Below are positions 26,400 to 34,782 of a DNA stretch of 64,000 bases, in pieces. A model generated the notes under the pieces. The model did not search any database, was not told where the DNA came from, and saw only the letters and a list, made by a program, of their open reading frames with translations. A program made the translations under genes and the position numbers. The stretch comes from Duganella zoogloeoides (GTDB lineage: Bacteria > Pseudomonadota > Gammaproteobacteria > Burkholderiales > Burkholderiaceae_D). Each line of letters starts with the position of its first letter. Position 1 is the stretch's first letter. Location of the stretch: contig NZ_CP140152.1 of NCBI RefSeq assembly GCF_034479515.1, positions 2,542,001 through 2,606,000 of the forward strand, written 5' to 3'.

Positions 26400-27893
26400 C
26401 TACCGCGTTGTAGCGCCAGTGCGCCATCCCAGTTGCAAGCACAGCAATCCAACCGCGACAAACGCGGTGTCGAAGCTGACAAACAGTGCGCTCGAAGGCA
26501 GGCCAGGCAGACTCGCATCAAGCAAAGGCAGCGCCACCCACAGCATTGCCCCCAGCCACCATAGCCCGCGCCAGGCCGCCGCGCCGCCGCGCCACCCCGA
26601 ATACACGGCTGTGGCGCCCCAGCACAGGAAAAAACCGTGCACCTCCCACTGCTCGCGGTTGGCCAACCCGAGCGGCAACAGCCTATTGCTTAACAGGAAA
26701 ACGGCCACTGCCACCGGTAACCCCGCCACGCATGCCGCATTGCCGGCCTGCGTAAAGCGCAGCCATGCCAGTGAAGTCGTGGCCTTGCTGCGCCGCTTGA
26801 CCGTCCACAGCACCAGCCCGGTCGCTACCATCGCCGCCCCCAGCATGCTGCTGCCGAAGTACAGCCAGCGCAACGCCGGATCGGCATAACGCCCCAGGTG
26901 CAAGCCGTAGGCCGCGCCCCAGGCGGTGAGCGCCGGCCCGCTGTGTGCGCGCTCGTCGAGCAAGGCGCCGCTCGCGCCATCGAACAGCACATACGCCGGC
27001 GCGACCGAGATCCGGCCGCCATCGCCGCGCACGATCGCCACGCGCGACGCCGCATCGCCGGGATGAGTCATGATCACGCGGCCGATGCTGCCGTCGCCCC
27101 AGCGCGCAGTGGCCTGCGCCATCAATGGTGCAAGGGGAGCGGGCGGCACCATCACGCCAGTGCGTTTCGGCGTTTCGAATCGCGCCTGCATCGCCTGCGC
27201 CATCGCCGGCCGCGCCTGCTGCTGGCCGAATGCCGCCACCGCGCCCCACGGCATATAGGTCAGCATCAGCGTCACCAGACCGGTATACACGATCATCAGG
27301 TAAAACGGCAAGCCCAGCACCGAGCTGATGTTGTGGGCGTCAAGCCACGAGCGCTGGCCCTTGCCGGGGCGGAAGGTGAAAAAATCGCTGAAGATGCGCC
27401 GGTGCACGATCACGCCGCTGATCAGCACCACCAGCGCCATCATCGCGCACAGGCCGACGATCCAGCGCCCGAGCGTGCCGGGCAGGTAGTGCAGGGAAAA
27501 ATGGAAGTAATAAAAGAATTCGCCGCCGTGCGTTGCGCGTGGATGGAGCACGGCGCCGTCGGCCGCGGACAGCAGCGCCCGTTTACGGTGGTCACCGCTT
27601 TCCCACGAGGCGTCGATCACGTTGTGGCGCGGGCCGGGCAGGTCGATCTGCCAGCGGTCGGCGCCGGCCGCCAGTTGCGACAGCGTGGCCAGCGCGCGCT
27701 GCGCTGCCGCCGCCTGGTCGAGCACGGTTGGGCGCGCCGGCAGTTCCGGCCGCAGCCACTGGGTCAGCTCTTCGCGGAAGTAGCTGATGCCGCCGGTAAC
27801 GAAAATCGCGTACAGCAGCCAGCCGGCCAGCACGCCGGCCCACGCGTGCAGGCCGGCCATGTGCTGGCGCAGGCCGGGCGCCCTGGTTTCCAT
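26400..27893 (-). CDS. PepSY-associated membrane protein (iron-uptake linked)
   Basis: 497 residues from the ATG at 27893, which overlaps the stop of the upstream receptor gene (ATGA). The chain has an N-terminal membrane helix after HMAGLHAWAGVLAGWLLY, a periplasmic section, then further helices. The HFSLHY and HNISSVLGLPFYL motifs are typical of the PiuB/PepSY_TM family, whose conserved His residues are thought to bind haem or metal. Such proteins often accompany TonB-dependent siderophore receptors and may help reduce or release iron in the periplasm. Longer upstream frames run through the receptor gene and are rejected. Confidence 0.8.
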   Translation of the reverse strand: METRAPGLRQHMAGLHAWAGVLAGWLLYAIFVTGGISYFREELTQWLRPELPARPTVLDQAAAAQRALATLSQLAAGADRWQIDLPGPRHNVIDASWESGDHRKRALLSAADGAVLHPRATHGGEFFYYFHFSLHYLPGTLGRWIVGLCAMMALVVLISGVIVHRRIFSDFFTFRPGKGQRSWLDAHNISSVLGLPFYLMIVYTGLVTLMLTYMPWGAVAAFGQQQARPAMAQAMQARFETPKRTGVMVPPAPLAPLMAQATARWGDGSIGRVIMTHPGDAASRVAIVRGDGGRISVAPAYVLFDGASGALLDERAHSGPALTAWGAAYGLHLGRYADPALRWLYFGSSMLGAAMVATGLVLWTVKRRSKATTSLAWLRFTQAGNAACVAGLPVAVAVFLLSNRLLPLGLANREQWEVHGFFLCWGATAVYSGWRGGAAAWRGLWWLGAMLWVALPLLDASLPGLPSSALFVSFDTAFVAVGLLCLQLGWRTGATTR

Positions 27894-30292
27894 CAGAAGC
27901 GGTAGCTGGCGCTCACGTTGACGGTACGCTCGGCGCTGCGGTAGCAGAAGGTGCCGTCGCAATCGAGCAGTACCTGCTTGTCGAGCACATTGTTGAAGTT
28001 GAGCGCATAGCGCCATGACTTTTTCTCGAGCCCGAACGCCAGGTCCAGCATGCCGAACGACGGATTGGTCAGATTGACGTTGCCGTAGTCGAGCGACGAG
28101 CGCGCCTTGCCGTAGTAGCGCAGGCCCAGGCCGGCATTGGCCAGCCAGGTATCGTTCAGCTTGTGCTGGTACCGCGTCCATACCGAGGCGCTGTGCTTGA
28201 CCGCGCCTTGCTGCGGCAGGCCGCGGTCGCCGTTGTTGCTCTCGGTGATGTCGGTATCCAGGTAGGTGTACTGTGCCACCACGCTCAGGTTGCGCGCCAG
28301 GTCGGCGCGCGCTTCCAGTTCCAGCCCGCGCGAGCGCACTTCGCCGCTTTGCACCAGCGCATCCGGGTCTTGCGCGGCGGCGGTGGTAACGTTCTTGCGC
28401 ACCAGGTTGAACACCGACGCCGTGTAGCTGACATTGCCCTGGTCCGGCTGGTAGCGCAGGCCTGCTTCCAGCTGGCGGCCGGTCGAAGGCTTGAGCAGAT
28501 TGTTGTTGATGTCGCGGCCGATCTCGGGCGAGAACGAGGTTGACCAGCTGACGTACGGCGCCCAGCCCGACGGCATCAGGTACACCGCGCCCACGCGGCC
28601 GGTGGTCTTGCTGGCCGACTGGTCGTAGGTCTGGCTGGCCGTGCCTGCCCGTGGCAGTTCCCGGGTGTTCGAGTTGTCGGCGCGGTCGCGGCGCAGGCCG
28701 GCCGTCACCACCCACTGGTCCCATTTCACCTGGTCCTGCACATACAGGCCGACCTGCTTGAGCGGGTAGCGTTCGTTGCGCGGGTTGGCTGAGGCCACCG
28801 GCGCCTGGCGGTCGCCATAGACCGGGTTGTACAGGTCCATGGCCGGCATGGGCGAGATCGCGTACGGGAAGCGGTCGACGGTCTTGTTGTCGGCGTAATC
28901 GACCCCGACGAGCACATTATGCGCGAGGGCGCCGGTGCGGAAGGCTGCCTGCGCGCGCGTATCGGCCTGCAGGCCGCGCCAGTGCGAGCTGCGCGGGTAG
29001 AACAGGCGCGTCATGGTGCCGTTGGCTTGCAGCACGCGCGGGAAGACGTTGGTTTCGTGGCGATCCAGCTTGGTGTAGCGCACATTCTGCTGCACGCTCC
29101 AGATGTCGTTGAAGCGATGCTCGAATTCGTAGCCGAGTGCGACATTCTCGCGCTTCCAGCGGTTGTCGCGCCCGCCCAGGTTGACGCTGGGCGCGGCCTG
29201 GCCGCGTGGCCCCGGATTTTGCAGCTGGTTGGGCCAGGCATAAGCCTGGTCGTCTTTCTGGTACTGGCCCAGCAAGGTCAGGCGCGTGTTGGCGTCCGGC
29301 TGCCAGGTCAGTGCCGGGGCGAAGAACACGCGGTCGTCGCGGTCGAGGTCGAGGCGGGTGCCCGCTTCGCGCGCCAGCATGGTCACGCGCCAGAGCCAGG
29401 CGCCCTGATCGTCGATGGCGCCGCCCAGGTCGGCCTTGACCTGCTTGCGGTCGTAGGTGCCGTATTCGATGCCCATCTCGCGCATCGCGCTGGCCGACGG
29501 CTGCTTGGACACGGCGTTGATCATGCCGCCCGGCGGCGACTGGCCGTACAGCACCGAGGCCGGGCCGCGCAGTACTTCCAGGCGTTCCAGGCCATATGGT
29601 TCGATCGGTGCGGCGTAGGCGCGGCCCGAGGTCAGCAGGCCGTCGCGAAAGATGCCGGCCGTGCCCAGCTCGAAGCCGCGCAACATCGAAAATTCATCGA
29701 CCGCCCATGGCTTCATGTTCGGCGTCACGCCGGCGGTGTAGCGCAGCGCCTCGTCCAGCGTTTCCACCTTGCGGTCGGCCAGTTCGTCGGCCGTCACCAC
29801 CGATACCGATTGCGGATTGTCGATCAGGCGGCTGTCGGTCTTGGTGGCGGTGGCGCTGCGGCGGGCCACGTAGCCGTCCACGTGGCCGAGAGCGGTTTCG
29901 CGCTCGCCGCTGACGGTCACGGCCGGCAGCGATGGCAACGGTGCGGCTGCCGGCACGCCGGTACGAATGGCCGCCTGCGGCGCCGCGCCCTGGCGCACGA
30001 TATAGCGGCCGGCGCCTTGCGGTACTGCTTCCAGGCCGCTGCCGGCCAGCAGGCGGGTCAACGCGTCGTGCGGCGCCAGCGTTGCTTGCACGCCAGGGCT
30101 GGTCTTGTCGCCGGTGAGGGCGCCGTCGGCCGCCACGTACACGCCCGATTCCACCGAGAAGCGGGCGATCACGGCGTTCAGCGGGCCGGCGGGAATGTTG
30201 TAGGTGCGCGGAACCGCATCGGCAGCGCAGGCCAGGGTGGCGGTGGTGGCGGCCAGCAGGCCGAGCAGGGGACGGGGAGCGAAATAAGTCAT
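27893..30292 (-). CDS. TonB-dependent siderophore receptor with signalling (STN) domain
   Basis: 799 residues. A signal peptide (to about ACAAD) is followed by an STN-type signalling domain (about 30-105: YNIPAGPLNAVIARFSVESGV). A TonB-box-like stretch comes next, then a plug with RNIDNPQSV-like text and a 22-stranded barrel ending in SASYRF. STN plus plug is the FpvA/FhuE pattern of ferric-siderophore transducers that signal occupancy to a FecR/FecI pair. The pair lies directly upstream. The siderophore cannot be named. A Fur box precedes the whole operon. Confidence 0.9.
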   Translation of the reverse strand: MTYFAPRPLLGLLAATTATLACAADAVPRTYNIPAGPLNAVIARFSVESGVYVAADGALTGDKTSPGVQATLAPHDALTRLLAGSGLEAVPQGAGRYIVRQGAAPQAAIRTGVPAAAPLPSLPAVTVSGERETALGHVDGYVARRSATATKTDSRLIDNPQSVSVVTADELADRKVETLDEALRYTAGVTPNMKPWAVDEFSMLRGFELGTAGIFRDGLLTSGRAYAAPIEPYGLERLEVLRGPASVLYGQSPPGGMINAVSKQPSASAMREMGIEYGTYDRKQVKADLGGAIDDQGAWLWRVTMLAREAGTRLDLDRDDRVFFAPALTWQPDANTRLTLLGQYQKDDQAYAWPNQLQNPGPRGQAAPSVNLGGRDNRWKRENVALGYEFEHRFNDIWSVQQNVRYTKLDRHETNVFPRVLQANGTMTRLFYPRSSHWRGLQADTRAQAAFRTGALAHNVLVGVDYADNKTVDRFPYAISPMPAMDLYNPVYGDRQAPVASANPRNERYPLKQVGLYVQDQVKWDQWVVTAGLRRDRADNSNTRELPRAGTASQTYDQSASKTTGRVGAVYLMPSGWAPYVSWSTSFSPEIGRDINNNLLKPSTGRQLEAGLRYQPDQGNVSYTASVFNLVRKNVTTAAAQDPDALVQSGEVRSRGLELEARADLARNLSVVAQYTYLDTDITESNNGDRGLPQQGAVKHSASVWTRYQHKLNDTWLANAGLGLRYYGKARSSLDYGNVNLTNPSFGMLDLAFGLEKKSWRYALNFNNVLDKQVLLDCDGTFCYRSAERTVNVSASYRF

Positions 30293-30377
30293 GCGTGCTT
30301 TCGGAAAAGGAGGATATCGGTCTTCACAGAGCTTTCCGAACCACGCGGCAAAAAGGGAACCGAATTTCTGAAAATAT

Positions 30378-31364
30378 TTATGCAGGGGCGACCGTCACCC
30401 ACCACGGCAGCGTGAATTTCACCCGCACCGGCAGCGCCGCTTCCAGCATGGCCAGCGCCTGGCCGGTATCGCGCAGCGGGAAGGCGCCCACCACGCGCAA
30501 GCCGGCGATCGCCGGGTCGCAGCCCAGGTGACCGGGCCGGTAGCGCGACAGCTCCGCCAGGAACTGCGCCAGCGGCATGTCCTCGGCGATCAGCATGCCC
30601 TGGGTCCAGGCCTGGCGTGCCGGTTCCAGCGCGTCGGCGGCGGCGATGGCGTGCCGGGTAAAACGGGTTTGTTCGCCGGCAGCGATCACCCGCGCCGGCG
30701 CGTCGAACGGGGTGATCTCGACCCGGCCCTGGCTCACGCCCAGCTCGGTATTGCCGTGGTACTGGCGCACTGCGAAACGCGTGCCCAGTGCGCGCATGGC
30801 GCCCTGGCGGCTGTGCACGATGAAGGGGCGCGCCGGATGCGTGGTATCGGCATGGGTTTCTACCAGGATCACCCCCCGGTGCAGCACCAGCAGGCGCTGG
30901 CTGTCGTCGTATCGCTCGTCGAGCACGGTATCGGTATCGAGCCACAGCCGGGTGCCGTCGGCCAGCACCACCTGGCGGCTTTCACCGGTGCCGGTGCGGT
31001 GGGCGGCGCCCAGGCCGGCTACCAGCGTTTGCACGCTGTCCTGGCGCGCCACCTGCCAGCCCGCGCCCACCGTTACCGCTGCCAGCGCCATCGCCTTGAG
31101 CAGTTTGCGGCGCTGGCGCACCTGGCTGGCCGCATGCAGGGCGGCGCTGGCCGCTTGCGGCGCTTCGCGGGCGATGGCAACGCCGTCGCTGATCGCTTCC
31201 ACCCGGGCCCAGGCCTGGCGATGGCCGGCATCGGCCGCCAGCCAGTCCTGCCAGCGCCGGCGCTCGTCGTCTTCGACGCGGCCGGAACGGAACACGGCAA
31301 ACCATTCGGCGGCCTGTTCCAGCGTGGCGTACGGTATCTCCTGCTCGTGGCGTTGCATGGCCAT
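30378..31364 (-). CDS. FecR-family anti-sigma regulator
   Basis: 328 residues with a cytoplasmic N-terminal part (AAEWFAVFRSGRVED, the FecR N domain), one membrane segment (about 88-105, KAMALAAVTVGAGW), then the FecR periplasmic domain with LADGTRLWLDTDTVL and VHSRQGAMRALGTRFAV. It would receive the signal from the STN domain of the receptor and control the adjacent ECF sigma factor. It starts three bases after the sigma stop. Confidence 0.88.
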   Translation of the reverse strand: MAMQRHEQEIPYATLEQAAEWFAVFRSGRVEDDERRRWQDWLAADAGHRQAWARVEAISDGVAIAREAPQAASAALHAASQVRQRRKLLKAMALAAVTVGAGWQVARQDSVQTLVAGLGAAHRTGTGESRQVVLADGTRLWLDTDTVLDERYDDSQRLLVLHRGVILVETHADTTHPARPFIVHSRQGAMRALGTRFAVRQYHGNTELGVSQGRVEITPFDAPARVIAAGEQTRFTRHAIAAADALEPARQAWTQGMLIAEDMPLAQFLAELSRYRPGHLGCDPAIAGLRVVGAFPLRDTGQALAMLEAALPVRVKFTLPWWVTVAPA

Positions 31365-31367
31365 CGA

Positions 31368-31895
31368 TCAGGCCAGCGCGGCGCGGAAGGCGGCGCCCGC
31401 CGACAGGCAGTGCAGCATCGCCTGCGCCATGTATTTTTTGACCATGCGCTCGGACACGCCCAGCTGCGTGCCGATCTCGGCGTAGGTCAGCTCGTGCAAT
31501 TGCGCCAGCAGGAAGGCCTGGCGCGGTTTGTCGGCCAGGCTGGCCAGGATGCGATCGACCTCGATCAGCGTTTCCACGACGATGGCCTGGTGCTCGGCCG
31601 ACGGCTGCGTGGCTTCGGGACGTTCCAGCATGGCCGCCATCCACACCCGTTCGATTTCGGCGCGGCGCCAGTGGTCCACCACCAGGCCCTGGGCAATGGT
31701 GGTGAGATAGGCGCGTGGATGTTGCCCGGCATCGAGTTCGCGCGGCCGCACGACCAGGCGCAAGAACGTGTCCTGCGCCAGGTCTTGCGCGGTAAACAGG
31801 CACCCGAGCCTGTTGCGCAGCCACGCCTGCAACCAGTCGTGGTGCTCGGCGTACAGCGTATGCAATTGTGGCTGCCCGGGAGAAGATGCCGTCAT
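31368..31895 (-). CDS. FecI-type ECF sigma factor
   Basis: 175 residues with region 2 (DLAQDTFLRLV) and region 4 (LHELTYAEIGTQLGVSERMVKKYMAQ). The KKYMAQAM end is typical of FecI-like factors for iron-responsive receptor operons. It is the first gene of the sigma/FecR/receptor/PepSY operon, and a Fur box lies just upstream. It should direct transcription of the receptor under iron limitation. Confidence 0.9.
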   Translation of the reverse strand: MTASSPGQPQLHTLYAEHHDWLQAWLRNRLGCLFTAQDLAQDTFLRLVVRPRELDAGQHPRAYLTTIAQGLVVDHWRRAEIERVWMAAMLERPEATQPSAEHQAIVVETLIEVDRILASLADKPRQAFLLAQLHELTYAEIGTQLGVSERMVKKYMAQAMLHCLSAGAAFRAALA

Positions 31896-31912
31896 GCGTC
31901 GTCACCATGGTT

Positions 31913-31931
31913 GAGAATAATTCTCATTATA
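31913..31931 (-). promoter_or_regulatory. Fur box upstream of the iron-uptake operon
   Basis: Read on the minus strand, TATAATGAGAATTATTCTC matches the 19-base Fur consensus GATAATGATAATCATTATC at 15 positions. It sits 18 bases upstream of the sigma factor start. Confidence 0.8.
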
Positions 31932-32160
31932 GATTCATTCGTGGCGGCGCCACAAGCTTTGCGGGGTGGCGACTGCCCGCCGATCAGTTCGCTGCCATCG
32001 ATCCGCGCGAGCATCCATGCCCGCACTGGGTTACTGCCGGGCGACGCCGCTGCGCGCCGAGGCGACGAGCACGAGGGGGCGACTCGAAGCAGGGGTGCAA
32101 CAACAGTTATCTTAAGTTAAACTGCTGCACCGACTTTCGATCCTTGTGCTCCCTGATTCC

Positions 32161-34362
32161 ATGCTTCCTCGTTCCCGGCGTACCTGGCCCCTGCGGCACC
32201 TGTTGATCATGCTCACCGCGATCGGACTGCTGCCGCTGGCGCTGCTGGGGGCGTGGAGCATCCACAGCGCCAGCGAATACCAGCAGCGTGAACAAAAACG
32301 CCTGATGCTGGACCTGGCGCGGGCCTTGTCCAGCGCCGCTGATGCCGAGCTCGACAGCGCGGTGGCCATCCTCACCGGGCTGGGCCGGGCGCCGGAATTG
32401 CAGGATGGCGACCTGCGCGCCTTTCACGGCGTGGCCAGCATCCTGGTCAAGGCGCAGCCGGAATGGCTGGGGGTGATCCTGAGCGACCAGGCCGGCAAAC
32501 CGCTGTTGCGTACCATGGCCGATTACGGCGCGCCGCCGGCGCCCGTCGCCGATCCCGACAGCCTGCGCGAAGCGCTTACCACGCGTCAGCCGGTGGTGGG
32601 CCGCATCGCCCGCGGCCAGCGCGGCCAGCCGGCGTTTCCGGTGCGGGTGCCGGTGATCACCGCGTCCGGCAAACTGTATATATTGACTGCCGTGATCCGG
32701 CCCGACCGCATGGTGCGCCTGCTCGACCGCCAGCAGGCGCTGGGCGGCGCCGTGACGGCGATCCGCGACAGCAGCCAGGCGGTGGTGGCGCGCTCGCGCA
32801 ACCAGGATGGCAGCGTGGGCGGTCCGCCCAGCGATTCCCTGATCGAACTGATGGCGCAGCACGGCGCCGAAGGCGTGGGCTCCGCCCGCACCACCGAGGG
32901 CCGCGACATGGTCACCGCCTATACCACCTTGTCGCACTTTAACTGGCTCGCGGTCGTCGGCCGCCCCGCCGAGCAACTGACCACCGCCTCGATGCAGGGA
33001 TTGGGCATGTACGGCGCCGGCATCGCCGTGTCGCTGCTGGTGGCCATGGTGCTGGCGTCGCTGCTGGCGGCGCGGCTGGTCGATACCATCCGCGCCTTGC
33101 AGCAGAACGCCGCTGCGCTCGGGTCGGGCGCTGCGCTCACGCCGTCGCCTTCGTCGATTACCGAGGTCGAACAGATCAGTCGCGCGTTGGCGCTGGCCGA
33201 CGCCCAGCGCAATACCCGCGAGCATGAGCGCAAGCTGCTGCTCGATTCGCTCAACCAGGCTCTCACCAGCCACCAGGCGGCGCTGGCCGATGCGCGCCAG
33301 GCCGGGCGCGCCAAGGATGAATTCCTGGCCGTGCTGGGCCACGAGCTGCGCAATCCCTTGAGTCCCATCGTCACCTCGCTCGATTTGCTCGACCTGCGCA
33401 ACGACACGGCCAGCCGGCGCGAACGCGGCGTGATGCGGCGCCAGGTCAACCATCTGCGGCGCCTGGTGGACGACCTGCTCGACGTCTCGCGCATCATCTC
33501 CGGCAAGCTGCAAATCGAGGTCCGTCCGCTCAACCTGACCGACGTGGTGCGGCACGCGGTGGCGGCTGTGGCCGACCAGCCGGTGTCGTCCAGCCTGCCG
33601 CAGGCGGTGTGGGTGCAGGGCGACGACAGCCGCCTGACCCAGGTACTGAACAACCTGCTGTCGAACGCCGCGCGCTTCGGCAGCACCGCCACGCACGTCA
33701 CCCTGACCGCCGACGCGGCCGAGGGTGTTGCCCGGCTGGTGGTCAGCGACGACGGCATCGGCATGAATACCGAGCTGCTGGCCCGCGTGTTCGAACCGTT
33801 CCAGCAGGCGCCGCAATCGCTGGCGCGCCGCACCGGCGGCCTCGGCCTCGGCCTGGCGATCGTGCGCAAGATCGTGGAACTGCACGGCGGCCAGGTCACG
33901 GCCAGCAGCGCCGGCCTGGGCGAGGGCAGCCGCTTCGAGGTGGTGTTGCCGCTGGCGGCGGCGCCCGAAGCCGTGGCGCCGGGCGGCGCCGGTGCGGCGC
34001 AGGCGGCACTGCACGTGCTGCTGGTGGACGATAACGTCGATGCGGCCAACGCCGGCGCCGAACTGCTGACCCTGATGGGCCACACGGTGCGCACGGCCCA
34101 CAGCGGTGCGGCAGCGCTGGCGGCCGTGCGCGAGCACATGCCGCAGGTGGCCATCCTCGATATCGGCCTGCCCGACATGGATGGCTACGCGCTGGCCGGG
34201 GCGATTCGGGCCGAAGCCGGCGGCAGGGCGGTGCGGCTGGTGGCGCTGACCGGTTACGGCCAGAAAGAAGACGTGGAACGCGCGTATGCGGCCAGTTTCG
34301 ACCTGCACCTGACCAAGCCGGCGTCGCTCGAGGATTTGCAGTTGGCGACAGCGACCGTGTAG
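32161..34362 (+). CDS. Hybrid sensor histidine kinase with receiver domain
   Basis: 733 residues from the ATG at 32161. An in-frame GTG at 32146 would add five residues. A membrane segment (about 13-33), a periplasmic dCache-like sensor region, and a second membrane segment (about 282-305) lead into a coiled region. The HisKA domain has FLAVLGHELRNPLSP with His394 as phosphorylation site. Next come a HATPase domain (DDSRLTQVLNNLLSNAARF, SDDGIGM, GLGLGLAIV) and a C-terminal receiver with LLVDDN and Asp667 in LDIGLPDMDGY. No response-regulator gene is adjacent. The input signal is unknown. Confidence 0.88.
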   Translation: MLPRSRRTWPLRHLLIMLTAIGLLPLALLGAWSIHSASEYQQREQKRLMLDLARALSSAADAELDSAVAILTGLGRAPELQDGDLRAFHGVASILVKAQPEWLGVILSDQAGKPLLRTMADYGAPPAPVADPDSLREALTTRQPVVGRIARGQRGQPAFPVRVPVITASGKLYILTAVIRPDRMVRLLDRQQALGGAVTAIRDSSQAVVARSRNQDGSVGGPPSDSLIELMAQHGAEGVGSARTTEGRDMVTAYTTLSHFNWLAVVGRPAEQLTTASMQGLGMYGAGIAVSLLVAMVLASLLAARLVDTIRALQQNAAALGSGAALTPSPSSITEVEQISRALALADAQRNTREHERKLLLDSLNQALTSHQAALADARQAGRAKDEFLAVLGHELRNPLSPIVTSLDLLDLRNDTASRRERGVMRRQVNHLRRLVDDLLDVSRIISGKLQIEVRPLNLTDVVRHAVAAVADQPVSSSLPQAVWVQGDDSRLTQVLNNLLSNAARFGSTATHVTLTADAAEGVARLVVSDDGIGMNTELLARVFEPFQQAPQSLARRTGGLGLGLAIVRKIVELHGGQVTASSAGLGEGSRFEVVLPLAAAPEAVAPGGAGAAQAALHVLLVDDNVDAANAGAELLTLMGHTVRTAHSGAAALAAVREHMPQVAILDIGLPDMDGYALAGAIRAEAGGRAVRLVALTGYGQKEDVERAYAASFDLHLTKPASLEDLQLATATV

Positions 34363-34372
34363 CAGAGCAGAC

Positions 34373-34708
34373 CTACGGTTGCCGTGGCGCGGCCGATCCC
34401 GGTGCTTGCGCCGTGGCTGGTGCGGGTTGGGTGTAGATGGTGATTGGTGCACCAGGTGCCGGCGGTACTTTCGGTGTGGCGTTGTTGAGCACGAAGGTGA
34501 TGATGGTGATACCGGCCACGCCGAGGCCGATGCCCATGCCGACGATCCAGCGGATGGTTTCGTTGGCGCTGCGGTGGACTTCGGCCCGCAACTCCGCCAG
34601 GTCGGCCTTGGTGGCCATATCTTCAAGGCGCGCCTCGATCCGCGCCAGCCGTTCGCCGGTAACGGCAGCAAATTCCTCCAGGTTGACCACGCGATGTTCG
34701 ATGTCCAT
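34373..34708 (-). CDS. Small coiled-coil membrane protein
   Basis: 111 residues from the ATG at 34708. A TTG upstream at 34747 is less likely. A heptad-rich region (about 5-50, NLEEFAAVTGERLARIEARLEDMATK) is followed by one membrane helix (about 55-77) and a Pro/Ala-rich tail. The pattern resembles XhlA/DUF1640-like proteins. It is convergent with the kinase gene. Function unknown. Confidence 0.6.
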   Translation of the reverse strand: MDIEHRVVNLEEFAAVTGERLARIEARLEDMATKADLAELRAEVHRSANETIRWIVGMGIGLGVAGITIITFVLNNATPKVPPAPGAPITIYTQPAPATAQAPGSAAPRQP

Positions 34709-34782
34709 CCAGCCATCGTAGAACGCAGGCTTGCGATCGTCAAGCAACCTCGAGCCTGCAAAACACGCGCCGTATCAAACGC

